From: Musa acuminata AAA Group
Taxonomy: Eukaryota; Streptophyta; Magnoliopsida; Zingiberales; Musaceae
Length of the DNA: 64,000 nucleotides
Reading direction: 5' to 3'
NCBI RefSeq assembly: GCF_036884655.1
Contig: NC_088327.1
Span: 8,899,001-8,963,000, forward strand
The translations under genes were made by a program, and so were the position numbers. Below are positions 22,659 through 37,118 of this stretch, one piece after another. Positions within the stretch are counted from its first letter, which is position 1; every line of letters starts with the position of its first letter. The notes under the pieces are model-generated. The model was not told the DNA's origin. It was given only the letters and a program-made list of their open reading frames with translations, and did no database searches.

Positions 22659-25600
22659 TCATTCACCTTTCCACTGAACTAATTCACTAAGAGGTACCCG
22701 AATTTTGGCCACCTGTTCTTCTGCTTCAGTGTCATTAACAATTCCACGACATCTCGAGAAGCCACAATAACAAGCAAGTCGTTCGTCAATTGAGAAAAAT
22801 CTGACATGAAAATAGAAAAATGTAAAGATCTCGTATAATAAAAGGAAATATTGGACACAATCTCGTATAATAAAAGGAAATATTGGACACAAGGATTGAC
22901 TTATACCTGTAGTCATATGTCAATTCCTCCCATTGTTCAATGTCGCGTTTTGCAAATATTATAATATGTTCATCACCATTAACACTTATGACCCTCGAAT
23001 AACAATTGGGCTGCAATCAATAAAAAGTTTTAATGCTTTTTTGATTGATATCAGGATAATGAAGTTGTGCCATCCCCAATCTTGTCAAAACTAATTGTTA
23101 TCTATTCAAAGGTCCAGTTTATCCTTGCCAAAACTAATGTTATCTATTCCAGTTTATCTTGTACAATCAACAAACTGCAGTGCTATCCCAAAACTTGCTG
23201 TTATCTTGTACAATTAAAGTTCAAGGTGAAATCACTTACTTCACAGGAGTGGTTGATCAAATGAGCTATGCTTCCTGCCCTTGTAGCATCGATTACACGC
23301 TCATCATCTATCCTAAACATATAAGTCCCAGCACCCTGCAAGCATAGGTTATAATCTGCTATTCAGGACACTGTAAACAAACTAATAACTCACTTTATTG
23401 AACTTATCTAAAAGAAAAAACAGAAGCAGATGAACTAAATTTTAAATGTTATCTTATAGATGTGAAAACATGGCAAGAGAAGGAAAGAAAGAAAGAAAGC
23501 ACAGCAATACATATATAGATTTTATGGTTAAGTGATACGACCTTGAACCATGCTGATTTTATATAAGAAAAATTAGGACAGTTAAATGCAATCATGCATC
23601 AAGACTGCAAAGCAAGATGATCTGATAATTTCCTACAACAACATGAAGAGCTCGAGTCAAAGTAACTATGGAGCAAATTACAGATAGTGACAAAGTTGTG
23701 GATATAGCCAAAAAATAATAACTAGCACAAGCAAAATTTCAAGGCAGTTAAACAATACCTAGGAGTGAAGTCCTCTTGCATAACGAGGACTCAGATAAGC
23801 CACCTAGTTGATGAGATGTCCCTTTCTTATTTATGAAAGAGACTTCTTTGCATTTCAGTAAAAACTAAGCCTTAACAACCAATTCCCAAGGGTGTGAATC
23901 CTCATCTTCTTACCTACTTGCTAATCCAGCTTCCACTCTCCATTAACTACTCTGCCTCACCCTCCATTCCAATACTACACATACCACAAGCAGGAAAGCA
24001 ACATCCTATATTGGACACCCCAGCTATCCTTCCATTGCAATGGAAGCCATTCCTCTTATTTTGGAAGGGAGTAAATTCTCAGTGTTTCTACTCTTTAGTC
24101 CGCTCCCTTCTTAGTTCAGACCCATCCCCTGATCTATGCCCAACATCTCCAGTGCAGCTTTTTCCAATACAGAACCATCAAACAATCAGGACAGCTAATC
24201 TTAAAATTCCATTTCCTAAACAAGGGATCTGATTCAGGCAAAAAGAGATTCTAGAAAGAGTCAGAAGTGTCAAAAATGATACCAGGGCAAGAACCTTAAC
24301 ACCTTATTCAGATATGTCAAAGCCATTTATCATCCTAGATCAAGTGATGTATCATCCTAGATCAAGTCATGGCATGTTAACAGGCCAAAAGTAGGGCTGA
24401 CAGAGCATGTCCATGATAAACGTTGCTATTGACATTATGTTACATGACTATGCCCCTCAAATGGCAATGTATATGCTTAGTATTACTATATGAGCCCGAT
24501 GTGTGGGAGTATTGAAGCAATAGCAAATTATGTTGATTTTCCACATTTCCTAAGCCATTCCATTTGAAAATTCTGCTATCTTTCACTTTAAAGATAAAAA
24601 GGCCATTGGCACTCTCAATTTACACCTTGTCAATCACAAATAAAATTAATCCAAATAGACACTGCACATGCATGGACTTACTCATAGTGCCCATATACCA
24701 TTGGCAGAGCCAAATCAGTAATACCGACACTTTCCACTAGTAACCCTCATTGTCGAAAGCCAAATCAGTAATCGGATTTAACCAAATGGCAACAATCCTT
24801 GCTTCCAATGTCACAAAAATCAAACAACATAAAACATGCTTAAAATGTGATTATTGCATCTCTCTTTTCAACATTTAAAAGGAAAAGTATGTATACATGA
24901 AAACACAAACTACTTGAAGGTTTCCTAGGGAAAAGACCAGAGGCAGAAAAGGATAGAATGTTAAAGCTTGGTTATCTAGAAAAGAAAAAAGCTGATAGGG
25001 CCGTGCTAGACTATAGTAGTCGTATCATTCTAAATTTCTAATTTGTTAGAAAATTCTTGTTTTTTGCAAAGTTGAAGCTTCAGTCTGGAGAACAATTGAA
25101 ACCAAACAGCCATATCATTAGTTGCATGTGTCAACACTAATCAAAAGAGTGAAATAGCGAATAGAAGGGATTGTACAGCATCAAGACACATACACAGCAG
25201 GAATTGTATCATTAGTAAGAAGTTAAAACAAGAATTCAGTTAGAAATTCGTTTGCACAGGGCTTCCACCAATGCAGAGTGTGGAGTGTCAACATATAGTA
25301 GTACTTCTGTAAGTAGAGAAGTTGTGTCTACGATGCAAACTCTTATCACCCAAATCACAAAAGAAGGAACCTGACCATGACAATCAAGGTCACCCTCTAG
25401 TTCAATTATCAAATCATATCATTCAATATTGGACAGACTGTACCCATATAGATGCATGATATAAGGTCAGTTGCCAACACAATAAACATATATACAGTCA
25501 TGCACCATATCAGATTAATGGACCATACTGGTCCAACTCTGGAATGGTAGAGTAAAGAATGACATCTCATTATCTGAACTTTAATATCAATCCAATGAAG

Positions 25601-28600
25601 TGTTTGTCTCGATCAATGTAGTGTATGGTCCTCTTCTATTGACAATTTTTAGGCAACTCTTCAATTCATTATTTTTAATCACTTCAATTCTTAAGCTTCC
25701 CATTGCATTGCAGCTAAATTAATAGATATAAAAACAAAACATACTCAAATTCCATTATATCACTACATGTGGAAATAATGCTTCAATCTATATAAACAAC
25801 AATGGAAAGCAGGTTTACCACTAGCGAATTATAGATTCGCCGCTCCCTTATATCTGCTATTGTGGGCCTAACAAGTTCACCTATGTACTCGATTACCTGC
25901 ATCAAAACAACACTTCTCGGTATTATATTAGTAATCCAACAGGAACAAAAGAATATTCATAGAACCTTTAATGCTCACCATGTCTCCAGCCTTGTGCGCA
26001 AGCTTGGCAAAAACACCAAACCCATGAATTTTTGACTTTCCTATCATAAAAAATGTTCCAGTATGTTGGAAAGATTCACAAAAGAACATGGTGTACTACA
26101 AGTATACCATATGGGAGGAAGGGTACAAAGTACAATAAATTAAATCAGATTCACTATATCAGCACAATATATGAGAAAGAGCTCATAGAGGATCCAAGGG
26201 TACAAAGTACAATTCAGGATCCAAGTACAAGTCAAAGAGCTCATAGAGGCCAAAGACCAAGATATAAGGATAATAATTTTTCCTTATTTTCTCCTTCAGC
26301 AGAAATTTGGACATGTGAGGAGAAAAAAAAAATTAACTTTCCATTTCATAGTAACAAATGGGTGATGAGGTTTCTTGCAAAGAATATTAAGCATGAAATT
26401 AGATTTAGTTCCTCTACATTAATTTCTTGAAGGATCAAAAAAAGTAAAAAAAATAGTAAATGTCAGTGTAAGTTTCATGTTTTAGCATTGATGACTTGCA
26501 TAACGACTTTTGGTGTCAAATAAAGTCAAAAAATCTGTAAGCAGTGGATGCATACATCTCATCTTATTCTGATGTTGGTTCTTTATTGCAGATAACAGTC
26601 AAATACCACAAACATAAATACCTTAATATGCTGCATCTCCAAAAAAAAAAAAAAAACAGACATAAGAAGCTACACAAGGAATATACACCATAATCTAATA
26701 ATATTGTTACAAGTAACAGAAAGAGAGATTAACATAAAGGAACACACAGACATGCCATCGACAATATCACTGTAAAAAGTCTGTTGAAATGTATAACTTA
26801 CCAAAAGCAAGCCTCCTTCTGAATGTTGCTTTCATGTTTCTGTACTTCTCAGCCATAGAACAGACACTTACATGCTTCTCAAACTGAGAAGCACCCAGCT
26901 TAAGATCATCTAATGTGCATTGAGCTTGTGCAGATATATTTCCAGATAAACCACAGGCACTTCCATTTTGACGAAAACCAGTGACCAGATATGGCTTGTT
27001 CTCTACAAATAGGCGTTTTTGAGATGCAGCACCAAGAATCTGAGGCTGTTTCTGACCTCTTCTCCCAGAGAAATTATACGGCTCTATTTGATAAAAAGAA
27101 TTTAAGAGACCACCACTCAAAAGACAATTTACAACAATCATACATGTAGACCAATGAGAATATAGAAGAAGATGAGAAAGGAGAAGCAATATTTTCTTTG
27201 TAAACTATTATTATAAATGAAATGATACTAAAAAATGTTAAATAAATAAGTCTTAGATGGATCAAGCTTATGTCCCTACCACTCCTAGCACAACCAGATG
27301 GATTAGATGCAGGAACATAACTTGAACCAAGCTGAGTGGGCAATCTTAAGCTGTCATCTGCAGGTGGTCGTTCATTTGATGGCTGCCTATGCTTCTTGCA
27401 GAAGGAGAGTAAGCGAATACACTGATCATCATCCTCATCGAGTGACATGAGGTGAATTTTGTCCTCATCTTCAAGCTATGTGTCCGTAAAAACAAACATA
27501 GCAAGAATACGTTAAACAGCACAATTCAGTAAACAGAACACAAACAGCAGTGAAATTGACAAGGGATCTCAGGAAAATGATCCCATATGCAGAGATGTGT
27601 TTAATAATAGAAGTACCTCAACACAAAGACCTGCAGCGCGTGCACAGAGAGGATGATATGCCACTCGGCAGGTATTATGAGAGCACTGTTAAAAGACAAA
27701 CTTGTTAAGATCCATTACAGTGCTTGTCTATTAAACTTAATGCAGTACCACATGTTGAATTGATTGATATTGACTTATATAGAAAATATGTTAAAATGAA
27801 ATTGAATCATACATAATTTAAATAAAAATTTATAGATAAGAACCTGGATGCAGGCCCCATAAGATACGCCACAAATGCTGCACAAAAGTTTCCACCGATC
27901 CTGGGATGTCATTTCACAGTAGGATTAATATATGTTTATGAATGTCAATCAGGAACACACATTCAGGTGCAAACATTCCTTGGCACATTCACATCAACAA
28001 TATGACCATAATTACAAAAGAAAACCAGAAAGAATTACTAAAGGTATCCATTGGAAAATAAAGGGAACACCTTATTAATTCTGCTTATTCCATCAATAGG
28101 CTCCATTCGCTTCACATCAACAAGACATGTCTCTGAGGATGATTCAGATAAGTTAAAGGCAAAATGAACTTTGCTATTAAAACTCAAAGACAATGGTATG
28201 GAGCTTTTTACGAACCAGGTATCCACATGGCACAAGTCAAATGAGCCCAGCGCCCATCTGTTGTAGGTTTGATAGCACCACCTAAAACAATTACAGCTTG
28301 TAAAATCAATGTATCCAAAATGTCCAGAAACTGTAAGGTAAATATACAAATTAAAATACCAATAACAGGACAGAGACAGCATCTTGGAGGGAACTTTGGT
28401 GCCCCGGGCCGGCATAGATTGCAGAGCCAAAGCACTCCATCCAAAGGTTCCAGTTCACCATAGCATTTAGCATGCACCTGGAAAAATGTATAAGTTTGAG
28501 AAAACCAGGGAAGGAACTTCTAGACAATCTGTAGCGGCACCATGTATAATACTCTTAATAATGTACCATGATGCGGCATTTGTCACACTGCAAGAATAGA

Positions 28601-31600
28601 TTGTCCTCGTACTCCTGCAGAGGTCAGCCAATTTACATTTGAGCTAGTATGACGAAAGTGGAACCATATAGAGAGGCCTAACTTCAGTTGATGTTAAGAA
28701 AAACAAAAGCATTTAATAATGATAAAAGGAAGAATCACAACAAATATTTTTCAAAAGAAAGTAACCTAAAGAAAAAACCATAATAACATCAAAAAAATGA
28801 TTTACCTCATCCATGTCACAAACACCACATCTATCAAGATCCTTCCAGTCAACTCGAACAGCTCTGTAACCCATGGGCATATCCCCATAGCTGTCAAAGT
28901 ACTTTGAGCACACTCTAGAATTTGGAAGTTCCTAACAATTTATAAAAATGTTGTGAAAACATAGTAACATAAGGAGTATTCATCTTTACTTAAATGTGTA
29001 TATATTGCTAGATCATGACTTTATCATAGGTACCACAAGTCCAATTGAAGGAAAGCAATGCCATAAAGAAAATGTAAAATTTCAAGATATATAAAATAAC
29101 AAACAAGATGTAAATAAAAAAAGAAATAAGAACGTGGTTGCACTCCATGGTTGTTCGGTTCTCTCAATATTGCATTATTTGCTGCAACGCAAGTGTGTTC
29201 AGTTGCTTGCATATTGTCTTAATGTATGCACCTAACTATGTAACATAAACCAAAATAATGAATTTGACGATTCAAGTCATGCCTCATTTTAATGGATGAC
29301 TAATTCAACCATATAAATAATAAAGCTTTAGCAAAGTGCTGATCTTAGGTCTAGCAAGCTGTACAATACTGATTCAGCATTTATTTGTGCCTCTTTGATG
29401 GCCCAAAGTGCTGATCTTAGGCCTAGGCCCCAGACTGATAGGACGATGCCTACACACAGAAGGTTTTCTTTCTAGAAAAAGAAAGATAGCTAAGAGAATA
29501 GCCTTTCCATCTTACCTGTTACAAGCTTCAAACCAATGCAGCAAGCAAGGTATATCCTAAAAAGAGCCTAGCTGAAGAAGCAAGTTGTTAAACAGCAAGG
29601 AAACTCAGTTCCATTGAAAAAAGTGACAATAGAAAATACACCATAAGACATGTGAACACAATCTAGGAAATCTCAATCTAAAATATAGAAAAAAAAAATA
29701 CATAGAGATTTGCAATAAAGAGAGCACTTGCATTCATTAGGAACAAAGTTAACAAACTTAAATTTGGATCGCCGCATAGGACTGAGATGCATAGCACACC
29801 TGCAACTGTGAACTAAATAAAACCAAAGAATATTGTATCTGCTATTGATGCCCATGCTAAGTTATATTCAACACCATGATATGATTTCAAAAGATATTGA
29901 TAGGAATAAAATGGGCATCAAGAGAAAAATAATTGTAATTCATTAGAAGTAAATATTTAACAAACCTGAATTAGCTGGGCTATGTGAGGATTGGAAAATC
30001 CAAACATGTATGAGCCAGATTTCTGAAGACCACTTCCTTCCACTTCGGTCTGAGTATCATCCCATTGCTTATTCCTTATTCTGCTGTAGATTTCCTTCCA
30101 ACAAGCATTTGGAGTTGATCCATCGATCTGTAATTCAGAAGAGATTCAAGAATAATGGAGCCAACAAACTTCTGACATGGTGTTTCAGCATCTAATGTAT
30201 ACTCTAAAAATGCCTCACTAGTATGCATAAAAAATAAGTCAACATTTATAAGTAATAAAAGTTAAGTTTATTGATGTATCCCTTTTGATAATAAGTTCAC
30301 AGTCTGCAAATTTACTATCTGCACCCTAGCACTGTTTCACATGTAATGGAAAAATATGTCAATGCTTCCATATGTTGCCTGGATAGACTAGGAAAGAAAT
30401 TAAGATAGCCGAGCAAAATGGATTCTCGAACCTGCTCCCCATCATCTGTTGTTACTCTAAACAAAGGCCGAACTTTTACTTTGGGATTTCTCAGAACTTC
30501 CATCCTATACGACATCACTGAACATGGATCTGCAACAAGAATATGCAACTCTTTTAGATGTCAAGTTCAAGCAAGTGGATAGCCTCAAAGTTGTGAAAAA
30601 CGAATTGCTGAAACCAGGCAATATTCAGCAACTGAACACAACATGTTACCTTCCAATGATGTGAACTTTCTAAAAGCAGTATATCCTTCAGGCCAGATGT
30701 GTTTCTTGTTATGGAAATAGTCTGAATCACATACTATTTTTCCTGAAAAGTAATTGCAACACAGATTGTAATGTAGGTGGTACATTTCACAAAGCATAGT
30801 GCCTGATGCTTTTTCCAGTTCATCAAACAAATAAGGTGATATTATGCACGTTCCTGAAGTGTCACATAAAATAATCTGAAGTGCAGAACATTTCAAGGAT
30901 GAGTACCTAAGCTAGTTACACGAAGATTTCCTATTTCAATTGGTGAGGTGCTAGCCAGTTCAACAGCATTTATTATGTAGCCTGTTGAGAGATCATCATC
31001 AGATTTTGTTCCTTCATCCTCTCCAGAAGCAGATTTAATATCATCTGCCTCAATTCTTTTTTGTAGATGCAGCATGCTCTTTGGAAGCTGCTGCTCAATC
31101 AAGTACCTGCAAAGAATATGAGATTAATTATTTTACAAATCACAAAAAGTGTTAGTTCCAAATGTATGATGCAACTACAGAACAAATTCCTCTGCATCCA
31201 CATATAAGCAAAGAATTAAAAGAGCAACAAAGGGCTAAACGAACGTAAACAAATAGTCAATAATTGGTTGTGTCCACTTTCACATTAATTGTCATATGTT
31301 CCGGCTATCTTCAGAATGAAACCACTTATGACATTCAAATTTTGATTGGCAAAAAATATGAGATTAATTATTTAATGACAATTAACCTAAGCAATTTTAT
31401 ACAAAGAAAATATGACTAAATTCAGCTTGGATCCTTTTTGCCTTCTAATCATCTGTTTTCCAAACCACCATCTATGTTGACTTTAATAGATGAAAGGGCA
31501 TTGAATCATCAATCCTTGGACCAAATAATTATTTCCAACCACTTTTCTTAATGTAAAGTCATGGTATTGAATCACAGGTCTTGGCACTTTGAACAACATT

Positions 31601-34600
31601 GGATGCAAGAATAAGACATACAGCCATATACTATCTGTCTGATAAAAGAGATAAATTTTTGACACCTTACGCCATCTGTTTCTGATAAACACTAGTGCAG
31701 CTCTGAGTAACATATATACTTTTGTAACAATTTAATAAAGCTCAGTTCTTAAAGATAACTTACGTTTTGTAGCATCAGTTTAGTTGGATCATGTTTTCCA
31801 ACTACCACTAAAACAAAAGAAAACAGGCAGAGAGAAGATGTGCATAAGCTATTCACAAGATATTTAGACTCTGACAAACATGTAAAACTGTATCAGCCCC
31901 CCCCCAAAAAAGTTATCAGACCCCGGAAGAAACATGTACAACAAACTAGTGCAACATGGTACGATTGAATAGCAGACACATGCCATATAAACCTAATGCA
32001 GAGTGCAGACTACCAATCCATATATGCATTAATTAAGAGCAACAGGTAGTCATCTGCAGCTGGTAAATATAAGTCCATGTGTGATGAGTACATACATTTT
32101 TGCTTCATCTAAGCTTCGATAGAAACGTGCCTGCTTGCACTTAAGATGCAGTGAGGAAAGCAGGCCGTTGAGAAATGGGATAGCCTGTTTCAACTTAATC
32201 CTGTAAACAAATCAGAAAAGGTAACTTTTAAATTACTAGGTGTGAAACTTCATAATAATAATGTCATGTGGTCATGAGATATTTGCTGATAGAAGCAGAA
32301 CTTTTCGATAGCAAACCCAATTTGCACCAACATCTTGAGGTTTCAATAACCGGCACTTAAGTTACGAGCATAATATGATACATCTCTAGAAAATGGATCG
32401 AACCTTGCAAAATCATGTGTCCCAAAAAACTGTACGAGAATTGATTGATTTATTCGAGTGGGCTTCAGATCTCCACGTGGACCAAAATTTGATTCACTTA
32501 CAACAACTGCTGGCCACATAGCATGCCCTGTCAGTCGAATGCCTATTGTTAGATCTGTAGAACTTCTACAGTAGAAGATTGTGCAAGCTGGCAAAACAGG
32601 GCACAAAAAAGCAAGATAGTGCACAGCACAATTAAGTCATGCAACCAAAAAATTACTATACCAATAAGATACCCTTTACCAAATTCATTTAAGTTATCCT
32701 ATACTCTTCCTGTCCACTGGCATTGCCATCTCGGCCATCAACTTCTTTTAAGATATCCTATACGAAGTTACTTAAGTTATTATGATTATGTTCTGAACAG
32801 CATCAATCAAGAAAAATGAAATGTCTGCTCACCCGTGAGATTATGTGTACATTCTCATTCACACTTGCCCACTCATAAAATGCCGCAGATCAAGTCTTTG
32901 TAGCTAATAAGCATTAAGAACATTTTGAAGTTTCAAGTAATGACTAAATTCACAGTAGTTCAAGCTTCCAAGAAACAGCACTCCCATAATAAAAAGCAGC
33001 ATCCACCAAGCAACACAGGCATCAATGGAACTAATGAAGAGACATATTACGGGAATGCTGTTTCTTGGAAGCAACACAGGCAGCCATGGAATTTCTCACA
33101 CATGTTCATGAGAGTTTTGATCAGTCCCATTCCATACACCTGGAGCTAGAAAGCAGTTCTAAGAGTCATCTATGCAATCATTTTCATAAGATCCTTGAAG
33201 AAACAAACAATGGTGTCTCTGGATTATATGCCAAAATGTAAATTGATCCAGCATTTCTTAATATAATACACCACCAAAGCCTTGGTAGCACTGAAAACTG
33301 CAGCTATTGAATCATTGAGAAAAGGTTAAAAATCAGCATTACAATGACAATAGATAGAGAATAGGACACAAACTCCAACATTCAGGATGGATAAGGTTTT
33401 CTTGTCATGGTGGTAAAAACACACAAAAAAAAAGGCTATAGGCAACCAACTACAGGAATAAGAATCTTCCTTATGTGACAGTCTTGTTGCATACTGATAA
33501 GGACAGCAAACTTATCAGATCAAAGAAATAGATATCATTTTACAGTGACAATAATACTCATTGAAATTATTTTAAGATTATATAGGAAAGTCATCTTTAC
33601 AGATTGTTGGTTATTATTTAATTATATATATATATAACTTACATCCAAATGATTGCGTAACGATGGACTAGATGATACTACTAATTGATGCAGCAAGAAT
33701 ATTTACATATTGAGTGAAATATAAAATGGCTGAACATTAGACCTAAAAGTAAATGCTTGTGAATTAAAAGATACCTGTAAGTTTTGCCCATACAAGTTCA
33801 CCAGGTTCAAGATCTTGGCAATCATGAAAACTAAGAGCCAAAGCTAGCAATTCATTGTAATTGGGCCCTTTCTTCTCTAGGTTTGGAACACCACATTTCA
33901 AATGTAAATGTTCCAGATCTTCACAAGATAAGTGAAATTTTATCCTTTCGCTCGAGAGAATTAAATGCTCAATCTCACCGTCCTCATATTCGACCTGCAG
34001 AAGAGTTGAGTTTGTTCAAACAAGTGGAGCATAAAAAGGTATGATGTAGAAAATTGTTCCAAAAGAAAAACCAATATTGGTCATGGTTGCAACACCTTGA
34101 GCAACTCAAGGTCTGGGTTATATATAGAATGCAAGAATAAAAGGTTATGCTTGCCAAACTTTTGATTGTGGTAACAAACAACATCAGAATTCATGATTTC
34201 ACGCAAGCAAACACCACACGCGACACTGCATAGTTCTCCAAATGCTTGTAAAAGATGAAGATTTCAGAGATATGATGATTATTTCAGAGATATCATATTT
34301 CAGAAGAAGTTAGAAGATGCAGATATTGTACTGGAAAATTTATCATAGCAATACATACTCTATGTTGGGTGGTGAGTGGATTATACTCGGTAACAGAACC
34401 CTTGTACCAGTCATCATCCATAGGCCAGAAAACCTGCAAAAACCAAGTCGTCAATTTGGATTCCAATACAAATAATTAGTTATCTAATGTATGTCACCGG
34501 AAACAACTTGCCTTGCACACCAAGCCAATTAGTACCTGCGGGTCTGCACCTTTGAATTCCAACCTATAAGCACACACAGAAATAAATATCCATTACCATT

Positions 34601-35289
34601 GCTCACAAATCCAAAGACCAATGAAACCTCTCCCTAAAACACGTTCCAAGAATTGATTTAATCTACCCAAGCGATGGATATACTCACTCAACCCATCTCT
34701 TCACTTTGCCCACGGCAGAAGAATCCTTTTGAGCACCACGAACATTCTTCTTTGGCTCGGCAGAATTAGCCCTCTTACACCCTTCGCCTGCTCTCGAACG
34801 AGGTGCAGCGTTTCCGTTCAAAGAACCGGAGCCAGATCCCAATCGAAGCAACTCATACTTCATGATTCGCCTCTTCTTCGCAATCTGCCCATCCCCAAGC
34901 GAATCGACCACACCATTAGACCTCCCTCGATCACTTCCCTCCTCCGACCGCTCGGAGCACGACTCGACCCGCCGTTTAGGGGAACCAACGCAGGGCTTCT
35001 TGATCCTCCGCTGGTAGACCAAGATCGGCTGCCTGGCACTGCTCTTGCACATTCCCGCGGGGTCAAGGCCGAAGAGCTCATTCCGGCCGCCGCCGTCCTC
35101 TTCTCCGCCCCCCAGGTCGCCATTCTCGACGATCTTCCGGGCCTTCACCTTCTTGGAGACGATGCTGGACGATCCGCTAGGGTTGACGGAGGAGGCAGAG
35201 GAGGAGTAGACATGGCCGAGAGGGAGATAGCGTACCGGGTGGTCCACGTCCTCCTCCTCGTGGACGAATTCCTCGAGGGCGAGCGCCAT
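22659..35289 (-). CDS. ATX1: ATX1/ATX2-type Trithorax histone H3K4 methyltransferase, complete
   Basis: Nuclear SAM-dependent lysine methyltransferase for histone H3K4. Exons in gene order: 35289-34688, 34563-34512, 34433-34359, 33994-33775, 32527-32404, 32200-32096, 31106-30907, 30742-30650, 30529-30432, 30127-29966, 28931-28806, 28614-28567, 28477-28360, 28281-28216, 28132-28071, 27900-27844, 27685-27617, 27475-27280, 27083-26802, 26040-25979, 25896-25819, 23335-23240, 23010-22907, 22800-22659. All are in phase: 1078 residues, against about 1062 and 1083 for Arabidopsis ATX1 and ATX2 from memory. Domains: PWWP near 300-370 ([10 protein letters not shown]), FYRN near 440-495 (HIWPEGYTA), FYRC near 495-580, PHD near 612-665 ([17 protein letters not shown]), extended PHD to about 760, SET from about 918 ([25 protein letters not shown]), post-SET cysteines [13 protein letters not shown] domains separate ATX1/2 from ATX3-5. 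Intron 2 has a GC donor; intron 21 is 2.5 kb. ATX1 versus ATX2 is undecided. Confidence 0.95.
22829..22892 (+). repeat. Exact 32-bp tandem duplication in the last ATX intron
   Basis: Positions 22829-22860 and 22861-22892 are identical (TCTCGTATAATAAAAGGAAA and onward), only 15 bases from the donor of the intron between the two last exons. The identity suggests a recent event. Confidence 0.95.
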
Positions 35290-35456
35290 CAGCAATCGGA
35301 AGCAAGAATCCCAGAACTAGGGTTTGGGGATCGCTAGGGTTTCCAATGATGGCGGGGGTTTCTTTTCCCCCCCTTCCGCCCCAAAAAATCGCCGTTTCCC
35401 GCCGCGACTGTGATTTGGGTACAAATGCGTTTCTTTGTTTTTTTGAGTCCCGCTGG

Positions 35457-35464
35457 TATTTATA
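35457..35464 (-). promoter_or_regulatory. TATA box of the ATX gene
   Basis: TATAAATA on the minus strand in a GC-richer context, about 170 bases upstream of the ATG at 35289. This places the transcription start near 35430. Confidence 0.65.
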
Positions 35465-36972
35465 GGCGATGCAGCTGTTGCCTTCTCCTCTCTGCTGTCT
35501 TCACAACCTTCAAAATTAATCTAAATACTTTAAATAAAAATTATAACCCGATCAGATACCTTCACTAAACTCAATAATAATAATATTATTATTCATGTTA
35601 ATGCATCGGATTCCACATGAAAAATACTAAACCGAGTGACCCCAGAAGTCCTCGTATCGCACTCTTATATTATGAGCTTGTTAAGTGGAGTTGTGGATGA
35701 GTTCTGATTTCTATTCTACGCTGTGCCGAAGAAGCGGCAGAGAAAATGTGGATGTGTTTGTGCCAGATTTGTACGCTGCTTTGCAACATGTGAACATTGA
35801 TGGAGTTATGGGTTGGAGGGTGTTGTTGAACTGTGAAAGTATATGACTGGGGCACATTCTGCTTGGAACATGAGTTGCTAAAATGTTTGAATGGAACCAT
35901 GGAAGGAGATTAGCAGGCACAAACTTTTATCTAGAAGAAAGGATCAAATCTTCTGCATAGGGTTTGATGACTTCTTTGAGTCATTAATCATTCTTTATAA
36001 GACATTTACTTCCAATTATATAAGTGTTTGTTTGGAGAGCCATCGGTATTACAGATCGTCAAGTATCACTGTTCATCTAAAATAATAAAAAAAGGGGCTA
36101 AAATGGACAAGATGTCTTAACGAAGGACCTATAAAGATCAATATACGTAGTCTTATTCCAACAGGAAGATTAATTATTTTCATGACTTGAATGTCGATCG
36201 TTTGGATATGAGTTACGGTAAATATTTCAAAGTAAACTATAGTGAGTATACGAGAGTTTCTTGTATCGATGTTTTTTATTGTTTGATGTGTATACTTTTG
36301 TTTTAGTAAGTATAATTTTTTTTATTAACAAAAAGATACTAGAATAGAGTCTTTTACCATCATGATCCGGCATCAATTCATATATTTTAGAATATGAGGA
36401 TTTGATACGGGTGCATCAGATCAATTGGTCCTAGATTCATCGTAATCAAGTTTGTATGTTGAGTTTTCTTCTTTCCTTTTCATCAATTTAATATAATTTT
36501 AAATATCTTGAGGATATATGAATGATAAGTGAAATTTTTTTTGGTATTATTTATTTTATATGTTAACCAATAGATCATATTCCTGAGAGGGGTTGATTAG
36601 GACACAGGCACGAGTATCTTTATGGCATAATTAGTAATTTACTTCATTGTTGAATCTTAATTGATCAATGTGGAGTGTTTTGAATGCTTATTATTATTTT
36701 ATTTTTTGAATAAATATGTTTTTGTTTGTTTTTAACATAAATTAAGATACATAGTATGTAGGGAACAAATATATGTTTGGTAATATAAATATATAGTGAA
36801 AGTTTTTTAGCACTTTCCTCGCACTTCTTTGTCTCAAAGGAGTCGATTTCTTTACAGAGATAATAGTTTAGTCTTGTAATTAGTAGACTCATCCAAATAG
36901 ATATTTTGTTGACCAATTTGATAATGTGAGGATGTATTCTCAGCTTTCTCAGATTCATTATTACTGACTCAA

Positions 36973-37118
36973 GCCATGCGACCAACATATCTAAGTGTCG
37001 GAAACATTTTGCGAATAGTTTTTAGCCAAGAATCGAGAAAGAGTAAGACATATGACCAATATATCCAAATGCTAGAAATATTTTAAGAGTAGTTTTTAGC
37101 CTAAAACCAAGAAAGAGT
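36973..37118 (+). repeat. Imperfect tandem duplication of about 74 bp
   Basis: Two copies, about 36973-37045 and 37047-37118, share ATGCGACCAACATATC versus ATATGACCAATATATC, then TAGTTTTTAGCC and AAGAAAGAGTAA. They differ at many positions, so this is an old local duplication. Confidence 0.75.

Noticed and set aside
23894..24232. 112-codon plus-strand ORF
   Set aside because: It lies inside ATX intron 21 and has no recognisable protein features.
26053..26430. 125-codon plus-strand ORF
   Set aside because: It lies inside an ATX intron, is antisense to the gene, and has no family motif.
34729..35337. 202-codon plus-strand ORF
   Set aside because: It is the antisense shadow of the GC-rich first ATX exon.
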